DNA of 64,000 nt from Kineothrix sp. MB12-C1 (GTDB taxonomy: Bacteria; Bacillota; Clostridia; Lachnospirales; Lachnospiraceae), in assembly GCF_030863805.1 (NCBI RefSeq), contig NZ_CP132957.1, positions 1,054,001 to 1,118,000 of the forward strand, read 5' to 3'. This document shows positions 25,802 to 35,363 of the stretch, in pieces. The stretch's first letter is position 1, and each line of letters begins with the position of its first letter. The position numbers and the translations under genes were made by a program. The notes under the pieces were generated by a model. That model made no database searches. It was not told the DNA's origin and saw only the letters and a program-made list of their open reading frames with translations.

Positions 25802-27527
25802 TTTCCGGTTTCCACCTGCCTTCGTTAATAGCACGAATAATTTCTACCGGAATCTTGGGCTTTCTATCATAAGTGCACAGCCCGTTAATCTCCTGCTCCA
25901 CATCCGTTATTTCTGTATAACAGAAGCCTTGTACATGTTCGGACTTAAGCAGCGGACTTATCACATCATGGTACCTCTTCGCAAAGTCTTCATCGGAAGT
26001 AGCGCTGGAATATCCCCAACCCTCCCAGTTGCCCTTTTTATAAGAGATTCCTCCGAATTCAGTAACTAATACCGGTTGCCCTTTGTATTCCCAGCCATGC
26101 GCAAACAGAGGTCTGCCCCCCGGTGCATACTGAAGAACATTCTCTAACGTACGATATCTTTCCTTTAATATTTCCTTATTCCATTCGTAATCGTGAATGG
26201 TAACAAGATCGCTGCACGTATGCTCCCATCCATCATTAGAAATCACCGGTCTGGTCTGATCCAACGACTTGGTAATATGAACCATAGCTGCACTGTGGCT
26301 TTGCTCTTCCTTCTTATCTTTAATATGGAACACTCCCCAAGATTCATTAAGAGGTGTCCAAACTACAATACACGGATGATTATAATCCCGGAAGATTTCA
26401 TCCATCCATTCATCCGTAATTCTCTTTACATACTTTCTGGAATAAACATAAGCTGCCGGAAGTTCTCCCCACACGAGAAAACCCATTTTATCCGCATGAT
26501 ATAAGAATCTCGGATCTTCAATCTTCTGGTGCTTTCTAACGCCGTTGAATCCCATGGATTTCGCCAGCTCAATATCCTTAATAAAAGCTTCGTCCGTGGG
26601 GGCCGTTAGCAGAGAGTCTTCCCAATATCCTTGATCCAACAGAAGCTTCTGATAATAAGGGCGATTATTTAAAAGAAACTTTCCATTCTCTATCGATACT
26701 TTTCGCAGCCCGAAGTAAGAGGATACTGTATCCGCTTCCCTATCACCTTCATATACCACAAATTTCACATCGAACAGTCTCGGATTCTCCGGAGTCCATA
26801 CCAAATCTTCCTGCATATTCCAGCACTTAAGCAGTTGCTGATCGAGAAATACCTTAAAGCTTCCTTCCTTTCGCAATAAATCTGTGGTATTCACTGCCAT
26901 CAGCTCTTTTTCATAATAAATCTCTGTCCGCAGTTTAGTCGCCTTATCACTGCTCAATTCGTACTGAACTCCCAACTGCGCATAATCCAAATCAGGAGTG
27001 AGGAAGACTCTGCTAAGATGGACTTTATCCACTGCCTCTATCCATACGCTTTGCCAGATACCTGTAGAACGGGTGTAGAAGATACCTTCCGAATTATCTT
27101 TCCAATACTGCTTTCCCCGTGGAATCTCAAGGTCAGAAGGTGCATCTGTCACTTGCACAACAACCGTATTATCTTCATCCTTAAGAGCATCGGTAATATT
27201 TACTTCGAAACCGATATGACCTCCGATATGTTCTGTAATAAACACACCGTTCACCCATACCTTACAGCTATAATCAACCGCTCCAAAATGAAGGATAATC
27301 TCCTTACCTAACATCTCTTTTGGCAAATCTATCTTTTTACGATACCAAACAACCTCATGGGGTTCGTTAATACCAATTCCGGACAACTTTGACTGATATA
27401 CATAAGGAACCGTAATATTTTGATCGAAATTGTCCACATCAAAAGAAAACTCCCAGTTTCCATTTAAGCTCAGCCATTCCTCTCGAACAAATTGGGGCCT
27501 GGGATACTCATTTCTTGGAATATTCAT
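25791..27527 (-). CDS. GH2 glycoside hydrolase
   Basis: 578 residues: sugar-binding jelly roll (1-170), immunoglobulin-like domain (about 180-275) and TIM barrel (about 280-578). The acid/base Glu is in TPLNESWG and the nucleophile Glu in LVTEFGGISY. It is far shorter than LacZ and nearest in architecture to beta-glucuronidase/beta-galactosidase-like GH2 enzymes. No signal peptide, so it cleaves material imported by the ABC transporter encoded just upstream. Substrate uncertain. ATG with AAGGAAA. Confidence 0.88.
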   Translation of the reverse strand: MNIPRNEYPRPQFVREEWLSLNGNWEFSFDVDNFDQNITVPYVYQSKLSGIGINEPHEVVWYRKKIDLPKEMLGKEIILHFGAVDYSCKVWVNGVFITEHIGGHIGFEVNITDALKDEDNTVVVQVTDAPSDLEIPRGKQYWKDNSEGIFYTRSTGIWQSVWIEAVDKVHLSRVFLTPDLDYAQLGVQYELSSDKATKLRTEIYYEKELMAVNTTDLLRKEGSFKVFLDQQLLKCWNMQEDLVWTPENPRLFDVKFVVYEGDREADTVSSYFGLRKVSIENGKFLLNNRPYYQKLLLDQGYWEDSLLTAPTDEAFIKDIELAKSMGFNGVRKHQKIEDPRFLYHADKMGFLVWGELPAAYVYSRKYVKRITDEWMDEIFRDYNHPCIVVWTPLNESWGVFHIKDKKEEQSHSAAMVHITKSLDQTRPVISNDGWEHTCSDLVTIHDYEWNKEILKERYRTLENVLQYAPGGRPLFAHGWEYKGQPVLVTEFGGISYKKGNWEGWGYSSATSDEDFAKRYHDVISPLLKSEHVQGFCYTEITDVEQEINGLCTYDRKPKIPVEIIRAINEGRWKPENER

Positions 27528-27575
27528 AGTTTTTATTTCCTTTCTTCCGTAATCCTTCTTTATTCTATTTTATTT

Positions 27576-27599
27576 GTAACTGTTCTACTGAATAGTTAC
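27576..27599. repeat. GTAAC-type short palindrome
   Basis: GTAACTGTTC and GAATAGTTAC pair over 9 of 10 positions around a tetraloop in the gap between the second permease and the GH2 gene. Confidence 0.6.
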
Positions 27600-27619
27600 T
27601 TTATTTTTATACTTATACA

Positions 27620-28504
27620 CTATCCCTTAACACCTGATGATAACGATATTCCTCTTACGAAATATTTCTGTGTAAATATGTACAGGATAACCATCGGTAT
27701 GATCGCGATGGTCGCAACGGTACACATCCTTGCCACCTGAATTGTTCCATACACTCCCTTGGCAAGCTGCAAACCTGCAGTCAGTGTCAAATTATCGATG
27801 TTATTAATTGCGATGGAAGGCCATAGGAAATCATTCCAGTTTGCGGTAAAGGTAAATAAACCTACCGCAATAAGAATCGGCTTGCAATTGGGAATTACAA
27901 TTTTTGAAAATATCCTCCACTCTCCCGCACCATCAATCTTAGCTGATTCCAAAATCACATCGGGAATCGCATACATGAACTGACGAATGAGAAAGATATT
28001 CATTACTCCTGCCAAACCGGGGGCGATTAACGCCAAAGGTCCGTTCAACCATCCGAACACGTGCATAAGTTTATATAACGGAATGATGGTAGTAATTGCC
28101 GGAAAAGAAGACAGGAACATAATTCCAAGAAAAATAATATCCCTTCCTTTAAATTTTAACTTCGCATAAGCATATGCCGACATCGAATAAATAACTACCG
28201 CAATAATCGTCTGACTCCCCGACACGATTAAGGAATTGACGAACCATTTATAAATCGGCAGTTGCTTATTGGTAAAAGAAAGAAGCTCCTTAAAATTGCC
28301 GAGTGTCCATGTCTTTGGAAAGAGAAGAAATCCCCCCGCCTGCTGAATCTCCACATCCATCTTAAAGGAAGAAATCACAATCCACCCTAAAGGTATCAGC
28401 ATAATAACCGCGAATACCGTCAATATCGCAAAGGCGATCCACCCATCTCTTTTCGTATTTGGATAGACAAAAGAATCTTCCTGATTTTTCTTAATTCTCT
28501 TCAT
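27620..28504 (-). CDS. CUT1 sugar ABC transporter permease (MalG type)
   Basis: 294 residues, six membrane helices. The EAA loop is visible as ESAKIDGAGEWRIFSKIVIPNCKP, which docks the ATPase. It is the third gene of the binding protein-permease-permease unit. No ATPase gene is in the operon, as is usual for Firmicute CUT1 systems that share an MsmX-type ATPase. Confidence 0.93.
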   Translation of the reverse strand: MKRIKKNQEDSFVYPNTKRDGWIAFAILTVFAVIMLIPLGWIVISSFKMDVEIQQAGGFLLFPKTWTLGNFKELLSFTNKQLPIYKWFVNSLIVSGSQTIIAVVIYSMSAYAYAKLKFKGRDIIFLGIMFLSSFPAITTIIPLYKLMHVFGWLNGPLALIAPGLAGVMNIFLIRQFMYAIPDVILESAKIDGAGEWRIFSKIVIPNCKPILIAVGLFTFTANWNDFLWPSIAINNIDNLTLTAGLQLAKGVYGTIQVARMCTVATIAIIPMVILYIFTQKYFVRGISLSSGVKG

Positions 28505-28513
28505 GGGTTCCTC

Positions 28514-29404
28514 CTAATCTGAATTTTTCCGCATCAATATAAGCTGAGCGACGGCCACGCTGCCTATAATAATTCCGAGACAAGTTGACATAGCACTGGC
28601 CATACCCGCTACCGATTTACCTGTTCCAAATGCCAGATTACGAATATACATAATAAGAACAAAGGTCGATTCACTCGGTCCGCCTGCTGTTAACATAAGC
28701 GGCTGCCCATAAACATTGAACTGTGCGATGACCGATACGATAAGGGTATACACAAGAGGGAACTGAATGGAAGGAACTATAATATACCGGAAACGCTTCC
28801 ATCCGCTTGCACCGTCCAAATCCGCCGCCTCAAGAATTGATTTATCAATTCCCGATAATGCTGCAACATATATGATCAAGTTGCCTCCGATTCCCCACCA
28901 TATCGTAGTTGCCACGATCGTAATCCACGCCCAGGGCTGTGAAGCATACCAGTTAATATCCGTCCCGAACAACTTATTGAATAATCCGAGAGAACGGTTA
29001 AATATGAACAGCCATGTCAACGTCACGGAAGTAATGGAAAACAATGTGGGCATATAAAATATTCCCTGGAAGATATTACGTCCTCTGGGCCTTTTATTCA
29101 GGAGCAATGCCATGACCAAAGGAATCGCAAGCTGAAACGGGACACAGATCAATACGAAAATCACCGTATTCTTGAGTCCGTTCCAAAACTGTCTGTAAAA
29201 GACCGATTCCGTATCCGTCAAAAATACACTATAATTTTTCAACCCTACAAATGTAGGCGGTGTGAACAGATCCCATTTCGTAAAGGACGCATAAATACCA
29301 TAAAACATCGGCACCAAAAAAAATATAATAAATATAATCACATGGGGAGCGATAAACAGATATGGAGTAATATTAAGCTTTTTCTTTTTTTCACTTTTTT
29401 GCAT
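28514..29404 (-). CDS. CUT1 sugar ABC transporter permease (MalF/UgpA type)
   Basis: 296 residues, six membrane helices. Starts with a Lys-rich cytoplasmic tail; the EAA loop is EAADLDGASGWKRFRYIIVP. Nine bases separate it from the next permease and a strong hairpin separates it from the binding-protein gene. Confidence 0.93.
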   Translation of the reverse strand: MQKSEKKKKLNITPYLFIAPHVIIFIIFFLVPMFYGIYASFTKWDLFTPPTFVGLKNYSVFLTDTESVFYRQFWNGLKNTVIFVLICVPFQLAIPLVMALLLNKRPRGRNIFQGIFYMPTLFSITSVTLTWLFIFNRSLGLFNKLFGTDINWYASQPWAWITIVATTIWWGIGGNLIIYVAALSGIDKSILEAADLDGASGWKRFRYIIVPSIQFPLVYTLIVSVIAQFNVYGQPLMLTAGGPSESTFVLIMYIRNLAFGTGKSVAGMASAMSTCLGIIIGSVAVAQLILMRKNSD

Positions 29405-29430
29405 TCTACATCATCTCCTGTTACTTGTTG

Positions 29431-29477
29431 GAAGGGGATACTGCTTCGATATAACATCCGCTTGCGGTATCCCCTTC
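29431..29477 (-). other. Intercistronic hairpin between binding protein and permeases
   Basis: GAAGGGGATACTGC / GCGGTATCCCCTTC, a 14-position stem with one mismatch. In the operon's direction it has no T-tract, so it fits a 3'-stabilising or partial-attenuation hairpin that raises binding-protein over permease expression. Confidence 0.65.
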
Positions 29478-29492
29478 TTTTTGCATTACTTA

Positions 29493-30806
29493 TTACTCGC
29501 CCATCTCAATTCGGCCTTTTGTTTCCTGTACCGCCTGATTCAAAGCGTCTTCTGCTGTCATACGTCCAAATAATACTTCTCCTGTAATCTTATCCAAAGC
29601 TTCTACTGCATAGCCATAATATTTATAGTCATAAATCTTCAATTCTTCATTTTCATCTGCAAAGAATGCCTGCGGCATATCTTTGAATTCTGCAACTTCT
29701 TTAATTGCTACGTGTGCCGGCACCTGACCTGCTTTTGCCCATTCTAAGCCGTTATTTCCAAGATAGTCGATAAAAGCAAGAACTGCCTGTGTCTTTTCTG
29801 CATCTCTGTTCGGATTCTTAGGAAGTACGAACTGGTGAGATGATGTCCAGTTGCCCTTTGTTCCCGGCTCGAATACCGGATAATCGAACATCTTAGCATT
29901 GAGCCCTGTTTCTCTTACGTTGTTATACATCCAGATACCTTCCGGACAATAGAGCATCTTTCCGCCGAGGAAAAGCTGCCACGGATCATCGCCGTCTTTA
30001 TTGGTATATCCTAACTGCTCTAACTCTGTCCATGTATCGAATACTTGTTTTGCCTTGTCATTGTTGAAATCCGGAACAGAACCATCTGTACTCAATGTTC
30101 CGCCGAGCTGCGCATAGGAGGATAAGAACATAACTCTCTGCCATGTCATTCCTATCGGAATAATCTCGTCTGCCAAGCACGCTTCTCCTGCTTCTTTTAC
30201 TTCATCCCATGTCAGCACGCCATCATCCATAGATCCGTTGCCATATTTCTCATATAAATCCATATTTACATAAAGACTGAAAGAGTGAACATCGAGAGGA
30301 ATACCATAATGCCCTCCGGCAAGTTCTGTCATTGTCCATGCTTTCGGATTATAATTTTCAGGTTTCACATTAGAATCTGCTAACACTTCATTGTAATCAT
30401 CAAGAAGTCCCATCTCCTGGAACAAAGGAATTCTCTCGACATGATTAATTGCTACGTCAGGAACATCGGTTGCTGACTGAATTGCAAGAGGCATCTTCAA
30501 ATATAAATCGTTCGCTTCGATCGCACGATGATTTACTGTATAATCGGGGTTCGTTGCATTGTAAGCATCTACGATAGCCTGCATGGAGGAACCGTCCGCT
30601 CCCGTGAACACGGTCCAGAACTCAATAGACCCTTTCTTACCCGGTGCCACCGACACCTGTTCTTCTGCTGTCTCTTCTCCTTGCGCTTCTACTGCTCCGC
30701 TATCCGCTGCAGCTCCCTGGTTCGTTCCTGTACTAGAGCCGGAACATGCCATCAAGGAAAAACTTGTTACCATTGCCAGAAATAATGCGACTGCTCTTTT
30801 TGCCAT
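29493..30806 (-). CDS. Extracellular sugar-binding lipoprotein (CUT1)
   Basis: 437 residues. Signal peptide with lipobox LMAC (Cys about 21), then a Thr/Ala/Glu-rich linker and a solute-binding domain of the MalE type (IEFWTVFTGADGSSMQAIVDAYNATNP; YNNVRETGLNAKMFDYPVFEPG). It captures an oligosaccharide outside the membrane for the two permeases downstream; GH2 in the same operon suggests a beta-linked substrate. ATG with AGGAGAG. Confidence 0.92.
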   Translation of the reverse strand: MAKRAVALFLAMVTSFSLMACSGSSTGTNQGAAADSGAVEAQGEETAEEQVSVAPGKKGSIEFWTVFTGADGSSMQAIVDAYNATNPDYTVNHRAIEANDLYLKMPLAIQSATDVPDVAINHVERIPLFQEMGLLDDYNEVLADSNVKPENYNPKAWTMTELAGGHYGIPLDVHSFSLYVNMDLYEKYGNGSMDDGVLTWDEVKEAGEACLADEIIPIGMTWQRVMFLSSYAQLGGTLSTDGSVPDFNNDKAKQVFDTWTELEQLGYTNKDGDDPWQLFLGGKMLYCPEGIWMYNNVRETGLNAKMFDYPVFEPGTKGNWTSSHQFVLPKNPNRDAEKTQAVLAFIDYLGNNGLEWAKAGQVPAHVAIKEVAEFKDMPQAFFADENEELKIYDYKYYGYAVEALDKITGEVLFGRMTAEDALNQAVQETKGRIEMGE

Positions 30807-30929
30807 AACTTTTTCTCTCCTTTTTGTTTTATGTAAAATACTTTACCAAATTTTTAAAAACATAATTATTGTTTTTAATATTTTTCCCCTTTTTAATTAA
30901 TAACGACATTTATGTTTTAATATATTTAT

Positions 30930-30958
30930 ATAATAATACACTTTGTATATTATTTCAA
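30930..30958 (-). promoter_or_regulatory. Candidate promoter of the oligosaccharide operon
   Basis: Minus-strand TTGAAA (30953-30958) and TATTAT (30930-30935) are 17 bp apart, and the dyad ATACA-N3-TGTAT (30936-30948) fills most of the spacer. It lies about 125 bases upstream of the binding-protein ATG in a very AT-rich gap (30807-31121) that otherwise shows no gene; AT-rich sequence yields chance matches, so this is tentative. Confidence 0.4.
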
Positions 30959-31121
30959 TACTTTTTTTATTTATTTTATATATTTTTATTAACATTAGTC
31001 GTTTTTATAATTTACTTTTATGTTTTAAATCATTTCTCTTTTTGCTTTTACCATTTATTTAAAACAGTTTTTCTGTTTCTTTCGACAGGAATTGAATTCC
31101 AAAGACCTTTCCCGTGGAATA

Positions 31122-31182
31122 AAAAAAGGAACCCTTCCGTTAGATAATATCCAAAAACCTTATCCAACAAACAGGTACCTTT
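31122..31182 (-). terminator. Terminator of the ArsR-type regulator
   Basis: A long interrupted hairpin (AAAGGTACC...GGTTCCTTT with inner GTTGGATAA / TTATCTAAC) followed on the minus strand by seven T. Confidence 0.75.
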
Positions 31183-31245
31183 CATATCTGCCATTATAGT
31201 ACATAGATAAATCTCTTCTCTATTTTCTTCTTACCATTTTTCTAT

Positions 31246-32166
31246 TTAATATTCTATACTGAGTACGATATTCTGAGGGTGATCGCCGAATTTCTCCCCA
31301 AAGATATTAAATCCTCCCACGTACTTCGCATCCTTCTTATTACCTATGCGAACTACAATCGAAGATCCCTCACCAATATTCAGCATTTCAGTCGTAACAC
31401 TTCCCACCTTATTTTCATTGATGTAACAACCGTCCTTCCTCACTTCCCATGTTGTCAGAAGTCCATATTGGGTATTCCCGGACATGCAAGACGGCGGGGT
31501 AAGCCTCCCCCTTCTCGCTCCGAAGTCTCCCGGGCTTCGCCACATTCCGCAATCCACACCGTTAATCCACATCGTAATATCGGATTTCCAATCCTCTCTA
31601 TAATTCGGTGCCTCAGAACAGATCTCAAGAGATATCCCCAGACGTTTTAGATTCGCCTCTTTGGGGAGTTGATTAGGGAACTTGTATTCTACATATCCTG
31701 CAGAACTCCATAGGATCTGAGCATTGAGATGTTCCGGCAAGTAGAAGCAATAGGTCAAGTCTTCATTTCCGATAATTCCATCCTCATCCGCAATCCCGCA
31801 AGTGGAATACATCTCACAGTCAGTATAAGCTCCTATCGGCATACTTACACTGGTTACCATATTCACATTGCTCGGAGAACTATGTATGCCAATAGTCACC
31901 ACGTCATTCTTTCTACTGCACAAACGCACTCCGCCTCTCGTTCCCGGCTGCACTTCCGCATTAATCAACTGAGCCTTTTCCAGTATCCGGACATGCAAAG
32001 CAGCACTCGATGCCGCTATGCCGAGCTTCTCCGCTATTTCCCCAATATTTAAACTCTCCTCATTCAAAAGCTTCAATATATCCAGCCTCACCGGTGTGGA
32101 TAATGCTTTTCCAACATCGCACAATTCTTCCGTATTGTCCAAATTCAACGTCAACAACTTAGCCAT
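31246..32166 (-). CDS. ArsR-type winged-helix regulator with large C-terminal domain
   Basis: 306 residues, three times the usual ArsR length. Residues about 15-85 are a winged helix (LSTPVRLDILKLLNEESLNIGEIAEKLGIAASSAALHVRIL is the pattern, shown here only by its flanks). The remaining 200 residues are beta-rich with repeated aromatic and Gly positions (TMWINGVDCGMWRSPGDFG, LPEHLNAQILW), probably a ligand-binding sandwich. It is upstream of the sugar operon, in the same direction, with its own terminator; control of that operon is the natural guess. Confidence 0.8.
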   Translation of the reverse strand: MAKLLTLNLDNTEELCDVGKALSTPVRLDILKLLNEESLNIGEIAEKLGIAASSAALHVRILEKAQLINAEVQPGTRGGVRLCSRKNDVVTIGIHSSPSNVNMVTSVSMPIGAYTDCEMYSTCGIADEDGIIGNEDLTYCFYLPEHLNAQILWSSAGYVEYKFPNQLPKEANLKRLGISLEICSEAPNYREDWKSDITMWINGVDCGMWRSPGDFGARRGRLTPPSCMSGNTQYGLLTTWEVRKDGCYINENKVGSVTTEMLNIGEGSSIVVRIGNKKDAKYVGGFNIFGEKFGDHPQNIVLSIEY

Positions 32167-32350
32167 AGCACATTTTCTCCACCTTAATTTTCAAATCAAC
32201 ACTTTTTTCGTTAATTTATTATCATCATTATACAAGAATCGCGTAATTTTCACAAGATGCTAAACATGGCCGGCAATTCTTTATTTTAATTAGGATAGTC
32301 CATCAATAATTAAGCAACATATGTTCAAGCTGTATAATAACTAATACTAA

Positions 32351-32379
32351 TTGACACTTTGTCAGTTATATATTATATT
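32351..32379 (+). promoter_or_regulatory. Promoter with overlapping dyad for tetR-ABC operon
   Basis: TTGACA (32351-32356) and TATATT (32374-32379) with a 17-bp spacer. TGACA-N3-TGTCA (32352-32364) overlaps the -35 box, a natural autoregulatory operator for the TetR protein encoded 22 bases downstream. Confidence 0.65.
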
Positions 32380-32400
32380 AAGGTTACAAGGAGGTGCACC

Positions 32401-33057
32401 ATGCGAGATGTAAAAGACCCAAAGGTACGCAAGGCTGAGATTATGGAAGCGGCATTGTTTCTATTTGCACAGAAAGGTTATTTGAACACTACCACCCAAG
32501 ATATCATCGATAAAGTGAAGATATCCCGAGGCCTGCTGTACTACCATTTCAAAAATAAAGAAGATATACTCTATTGCCTGGTAGAACGCTATTCAGAACC
32601 GCTATTACAGAAACTTTCGACGATAGCTTATGAGCCGAATCGATCGGCAATGGAGAAAATAAAGTCTTTTATGGAGGTTACAATCATTTCACCGGATACT
32701 ATCACAAGCGAAATGATCGAGCTGCAAAAGACCGTCGACTTGGAGCAAAATCGTTATTTGATGGATCGTTTCTCCCATAATTTCACAAACAAGTTAATCA
32801 TATACTTTACCCATATTATCGAACAAGGTATCTCAGAAAAAGCATTTCACGTGGGCTATCCGTCAGAAACAGCCGCTTTCCTTATCACCGGATATGTGTT
32901 CGTTTCCAACGAGATTAAGACCTTACCTATAGATATAGAAAAATCAAAAGCCTATATTATCGCTTTCCAAACGCTATTGGCACGGACATTGGGAGCTGAT
33001 ATCTCTTTTTTACCAACTGAGTCAATGAAAATAAATATCGATTTTCTCAACACATAA
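32401..33057 (+). CDS. TetR-family regulator of the adjacent ABC exporter
   Basis: 218 residues from the ATG at 32401, which has AAGGAGGTG; an upstream in-frame TTG at 32359 lies inside the promoter and is rejected. HTH at about 10-60 (GYLNTTTQDIIDKVKISRGLLYYHFKNKEDILYCL). First gene of a three-gene operon with an ABC ATPase and permease, so probably an autorepressor relieved by a substrate of the exporter. Confidence 0.92.
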   Translation: MRDVKDPKVRKAEIMEAALFLFAQKGYLNTTTQDIIDKVKISRGLLYYHFKNKEDILYCLVERYSEPLLQKLSTIAYEPNRSAMEKIKSFMEVTIISPDTITSEMIELQKTVDLEQNRYLMDRFSHNFTNKLIIYFTHIIEQGISEKAFHVGYPSETAAFLITGYVFVSNEIKTLPIDIEKSKAYIIAFQTLLARTLGADISFLPTESMKINIDFLNT

Positions 33058-33089
33058 ACTGACACCTGGTTAACCCTGGAGGATTCATT

Positions 33090-33800
33090 ATGTTAGAAAT
33101 TAAGAACTTCACAAAAATCTATCAAGAAAAGAAGAAGGCTGTGGATAATTTATCTCTTTCCATAGAGCCGGGAGATATCTATGGTTTTATCGGAGCCAAC
33201 GGTGCCGGAAAAACAACAACCTTAAAAGCAGTGGCCGGCATTCATGATTTTGACGGCGGCAGTATTCGCATTGACGGTCATTCCATAGAAACAGAACCTC
33301 TTATCTGCAAAAGAATGTTGGCATACATTCCTGATAATCCTGATTTATATGAGCATTTAACCGGACATCAATATATCAATTTTATCGCCGATTTATTCGA
33401 GGTACCCTTTTCTGAACGTATGGAAAAAATAAAAAAATATGGAGACTTATTCGAAATGACCAACCATCTCGGAAGTATCATTTCCTCCTATTCTCATGGA
33501 ATGAAACAGCGTACAGCCATTATCTCAGCATTGGTACATTCTCCTAAGTTGCTGATTCTGGACGAACCATTCGTAGGTCTTGACCCCAAGGCAACATTTA
33601 TATTGAAACAAGTAATGCAAGAATGTATTTCTGACGGTGGTGCCATTTTCTTTTCTACGCATGTACTTGACGTAGCAGAGAAGCTATGTAACAAGATTGC
33701 AATTATAAAAAACGGAAAACTGATTGCAAGCGGAATGACTGAGGAAGTCAAAGGAAATCAATCCTTAGAAGCTTTCTTCATGGAGGTACAAGATACATGA
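33090..33800 (+). CDS. ABC transporter ATPase (drug/bacteriocin exporter type)
   Basis: 236 residues. Walker A GANGAGKTT, the variant signature YSHGMKQR instead of LSGGQ (common in the CcmA/NatA-like group), Walker B LLILDEPFVGLD and H-loop STH are present. ATG preceded by GGAGG. Stop overlaps the permease start in ATGA, so the two are translationally coupled. Confidence 0.92.
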   Translation: MLEIKNFTKIYQEKKKAVDNLSLSIEPGDIYGFIGANGAGKTTTLKAVAGIHDFDGGSIRIDGHSIETEPLICKRMLAYIPDNPDLYEHLTGHQYINFIADLFEVPFSERMEKIKKYGDLFEMTNHLGSIISSYSHGMKQRTAIISALVHSPKLLILDEPFVGLDPKATFILKQVMQECISDGGAIFFSTHVLDVAEKLCNKIAIIKNGKLIASGMTEEVKGNQSLEAFFMEVQDT

Positions 33801-35359
33801 ACAGAACATGGTTACTTCTCCGGATACAAATAATAAACACTCTTCCTATTAATGAAATCCGCGAACCGGGAAATAAGAAGAAAAATACCGCAATTCTTAT
33901 GGGGATCGGCATGATAACAATTGCACTCCTGCTTTTTTCCTACAATATCCTTACCGCTCAAGCCTTGGCACAGACCGGCGCGCAGAAGTTGATACCTGCT
34001 TATATGGCAGCAATATCCAGTTTCGCCATTATAATTCTGACGATGTTTCGTTCCAACGATATATTATTCGGAAGCCGTGATATAGAGATGCTTTTCTCCT
34101 TGCCCATCAAGTTCGGAGAAATCATTAGCAGTAAGTTTTTATTCCTATATTTACTGAACTTTATAGTAAGCTTCATTTTCATGGTTCCGGGCGGAATTAT
34201 CTGGATTATAAATACCGATATGGATATTTCTCGATTTACACTTTATTATATAACCATTTTCTTTGTACCTTTGCTACCTATGTGCATAGCATCCTTCATC
34301 GGTATCCTTATCACGCTGGTCACTTCCCGCCTTAAAAACAGGAACATTATTTCCCTGATACTTTCGTTTGCAGCCATCGGATTAATCGGATATATCAGCG
34401 CATACAGTTCACAGGAGGGGAGCGATATTTCCATTCTTAGCACAATGCTGGCTCAGCAAATTACCAGGATCTATCCGCCCTCCAAACTGTTTCTGGAGCA
34501 CCTTGGTTTTTCTGCCTTGGCGGGTATGGGAACTTTTATTCTTCTATCTTTCATGGTCTTTTATTTATTTGTAAAAATAACAGCATCAAGATATCTCTTA
34601 TTTCGTACCTTGGCAACCACATCCTCCCAATATGTTATACGTAAAGGAACTGCAAAAGCACATTCCCCGTTCATCGCTCTCTACCGAAAAGAGCTGGGGC
34701 GATTCTTCAATTCCTATACAACCGTTTTGAATACCGGATTCGGAGTGATATTCTTATGTATTTTTAGCATTTTTCTATTGGTTGTTCCTTTACAGCAGTT
34801 AGGTAACTATGTGGGAGTTGCAAATATTAATGAATTTCTTGCTGATTATGCCCCGGTGGTCATCGCCTCCATGCTCTCTTTAAGCTGCCCTGCGGCATCT
34901 TCCATCTCCTTGGAGGGCAGGAATATTTGGATACTCCAAAGCTCCCCAATCTCTACCAAAATGATTCTAAACAGTAAGCTTGCAGTGACTCTGACACTAC
35001 ATGCCTTCGGCTATCTTTTTGCCGTACCTGCCATTATCCTTCAAGTGGATATGAACTTCATACAATTTATCAGCCTTTTGCTCGTCCCTATCTGCTACTC
35101 TCTCTTCACCGTCACGCTCGGTATTTCTCTAAACAAGAAATACCCCAATTATGAATGGGACAACGAGGTGACCGTTGTAAAGCAGAGCATGCCTGCCATG
35201 ATATCCAGTATCTTCGCAATGATCGCTATAGGAATTCCCGTATTGCTTCACCTGCTCCTGGCATTCCCCCTTTTACCGACACTCTTAGGAACGGCAACTA
35301 TTTTAATAATAGCTGCAGGCATTATGCATCATAAAGCTTGTATGGCAAGTTATCTTTGA
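33797..35359 (+). CDS. ABC-2-like exporter permease
   Basis: 520 residues with about twelve hydrophobic helices in two halves (about 35-275 and 310-515). Partner of the ATPase with which it overlaps by four bases. Long permeases of this type occur in antimicrobial-peptide or small-molecule export systems; the substrate is unknown. No terminator is evident before the GntR fragment that follows. Confidence 0.85.
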   Translation: MNRTWLLLRIQIINTLPINEIREPGNKKKNTAILMGIGMITIALLLFSYNILTAQALAQTGAQKLIPAYMAAISSFAIIILTMFRSNDILFGSRDIEMLFSLPIKFGEIISSKFLFLYLLNFIVSFIFMVPGGIIWIINTDMDISRFTLYYITIFFVPLLPMCIASFIGILITLVTSRLKNRNIISLILSFAAIGLIGYISAYSSQEGSDISILSTMLAQQITRIYPPSKLFLEHLGFSALAGMGTFILLSFMVFYLFVKITASRYLLFRTLATTSSQYVIRKGTAKAHSPFIALYRKELGRFFNSYTTVLNTGFGVIFLCIFSIFLLVVPLQQLGNYVGVANINEFLADYAPVVIASMLSLSCPAASSISLEGRNIWILQSSPISTKMILNSKLAVTLTLHAFGYLFAVPAIILQVDMNFIQFISLLLVPICYSLFTVTLGISLNKKYPNYEWDNEVTVVKQSMPAMISSIFAMIAIGIPVLLHLLLAFPLLPTLLGTATILIIAAGIMHHKACMASYL

Positions 35360-35363
35360 TTCC

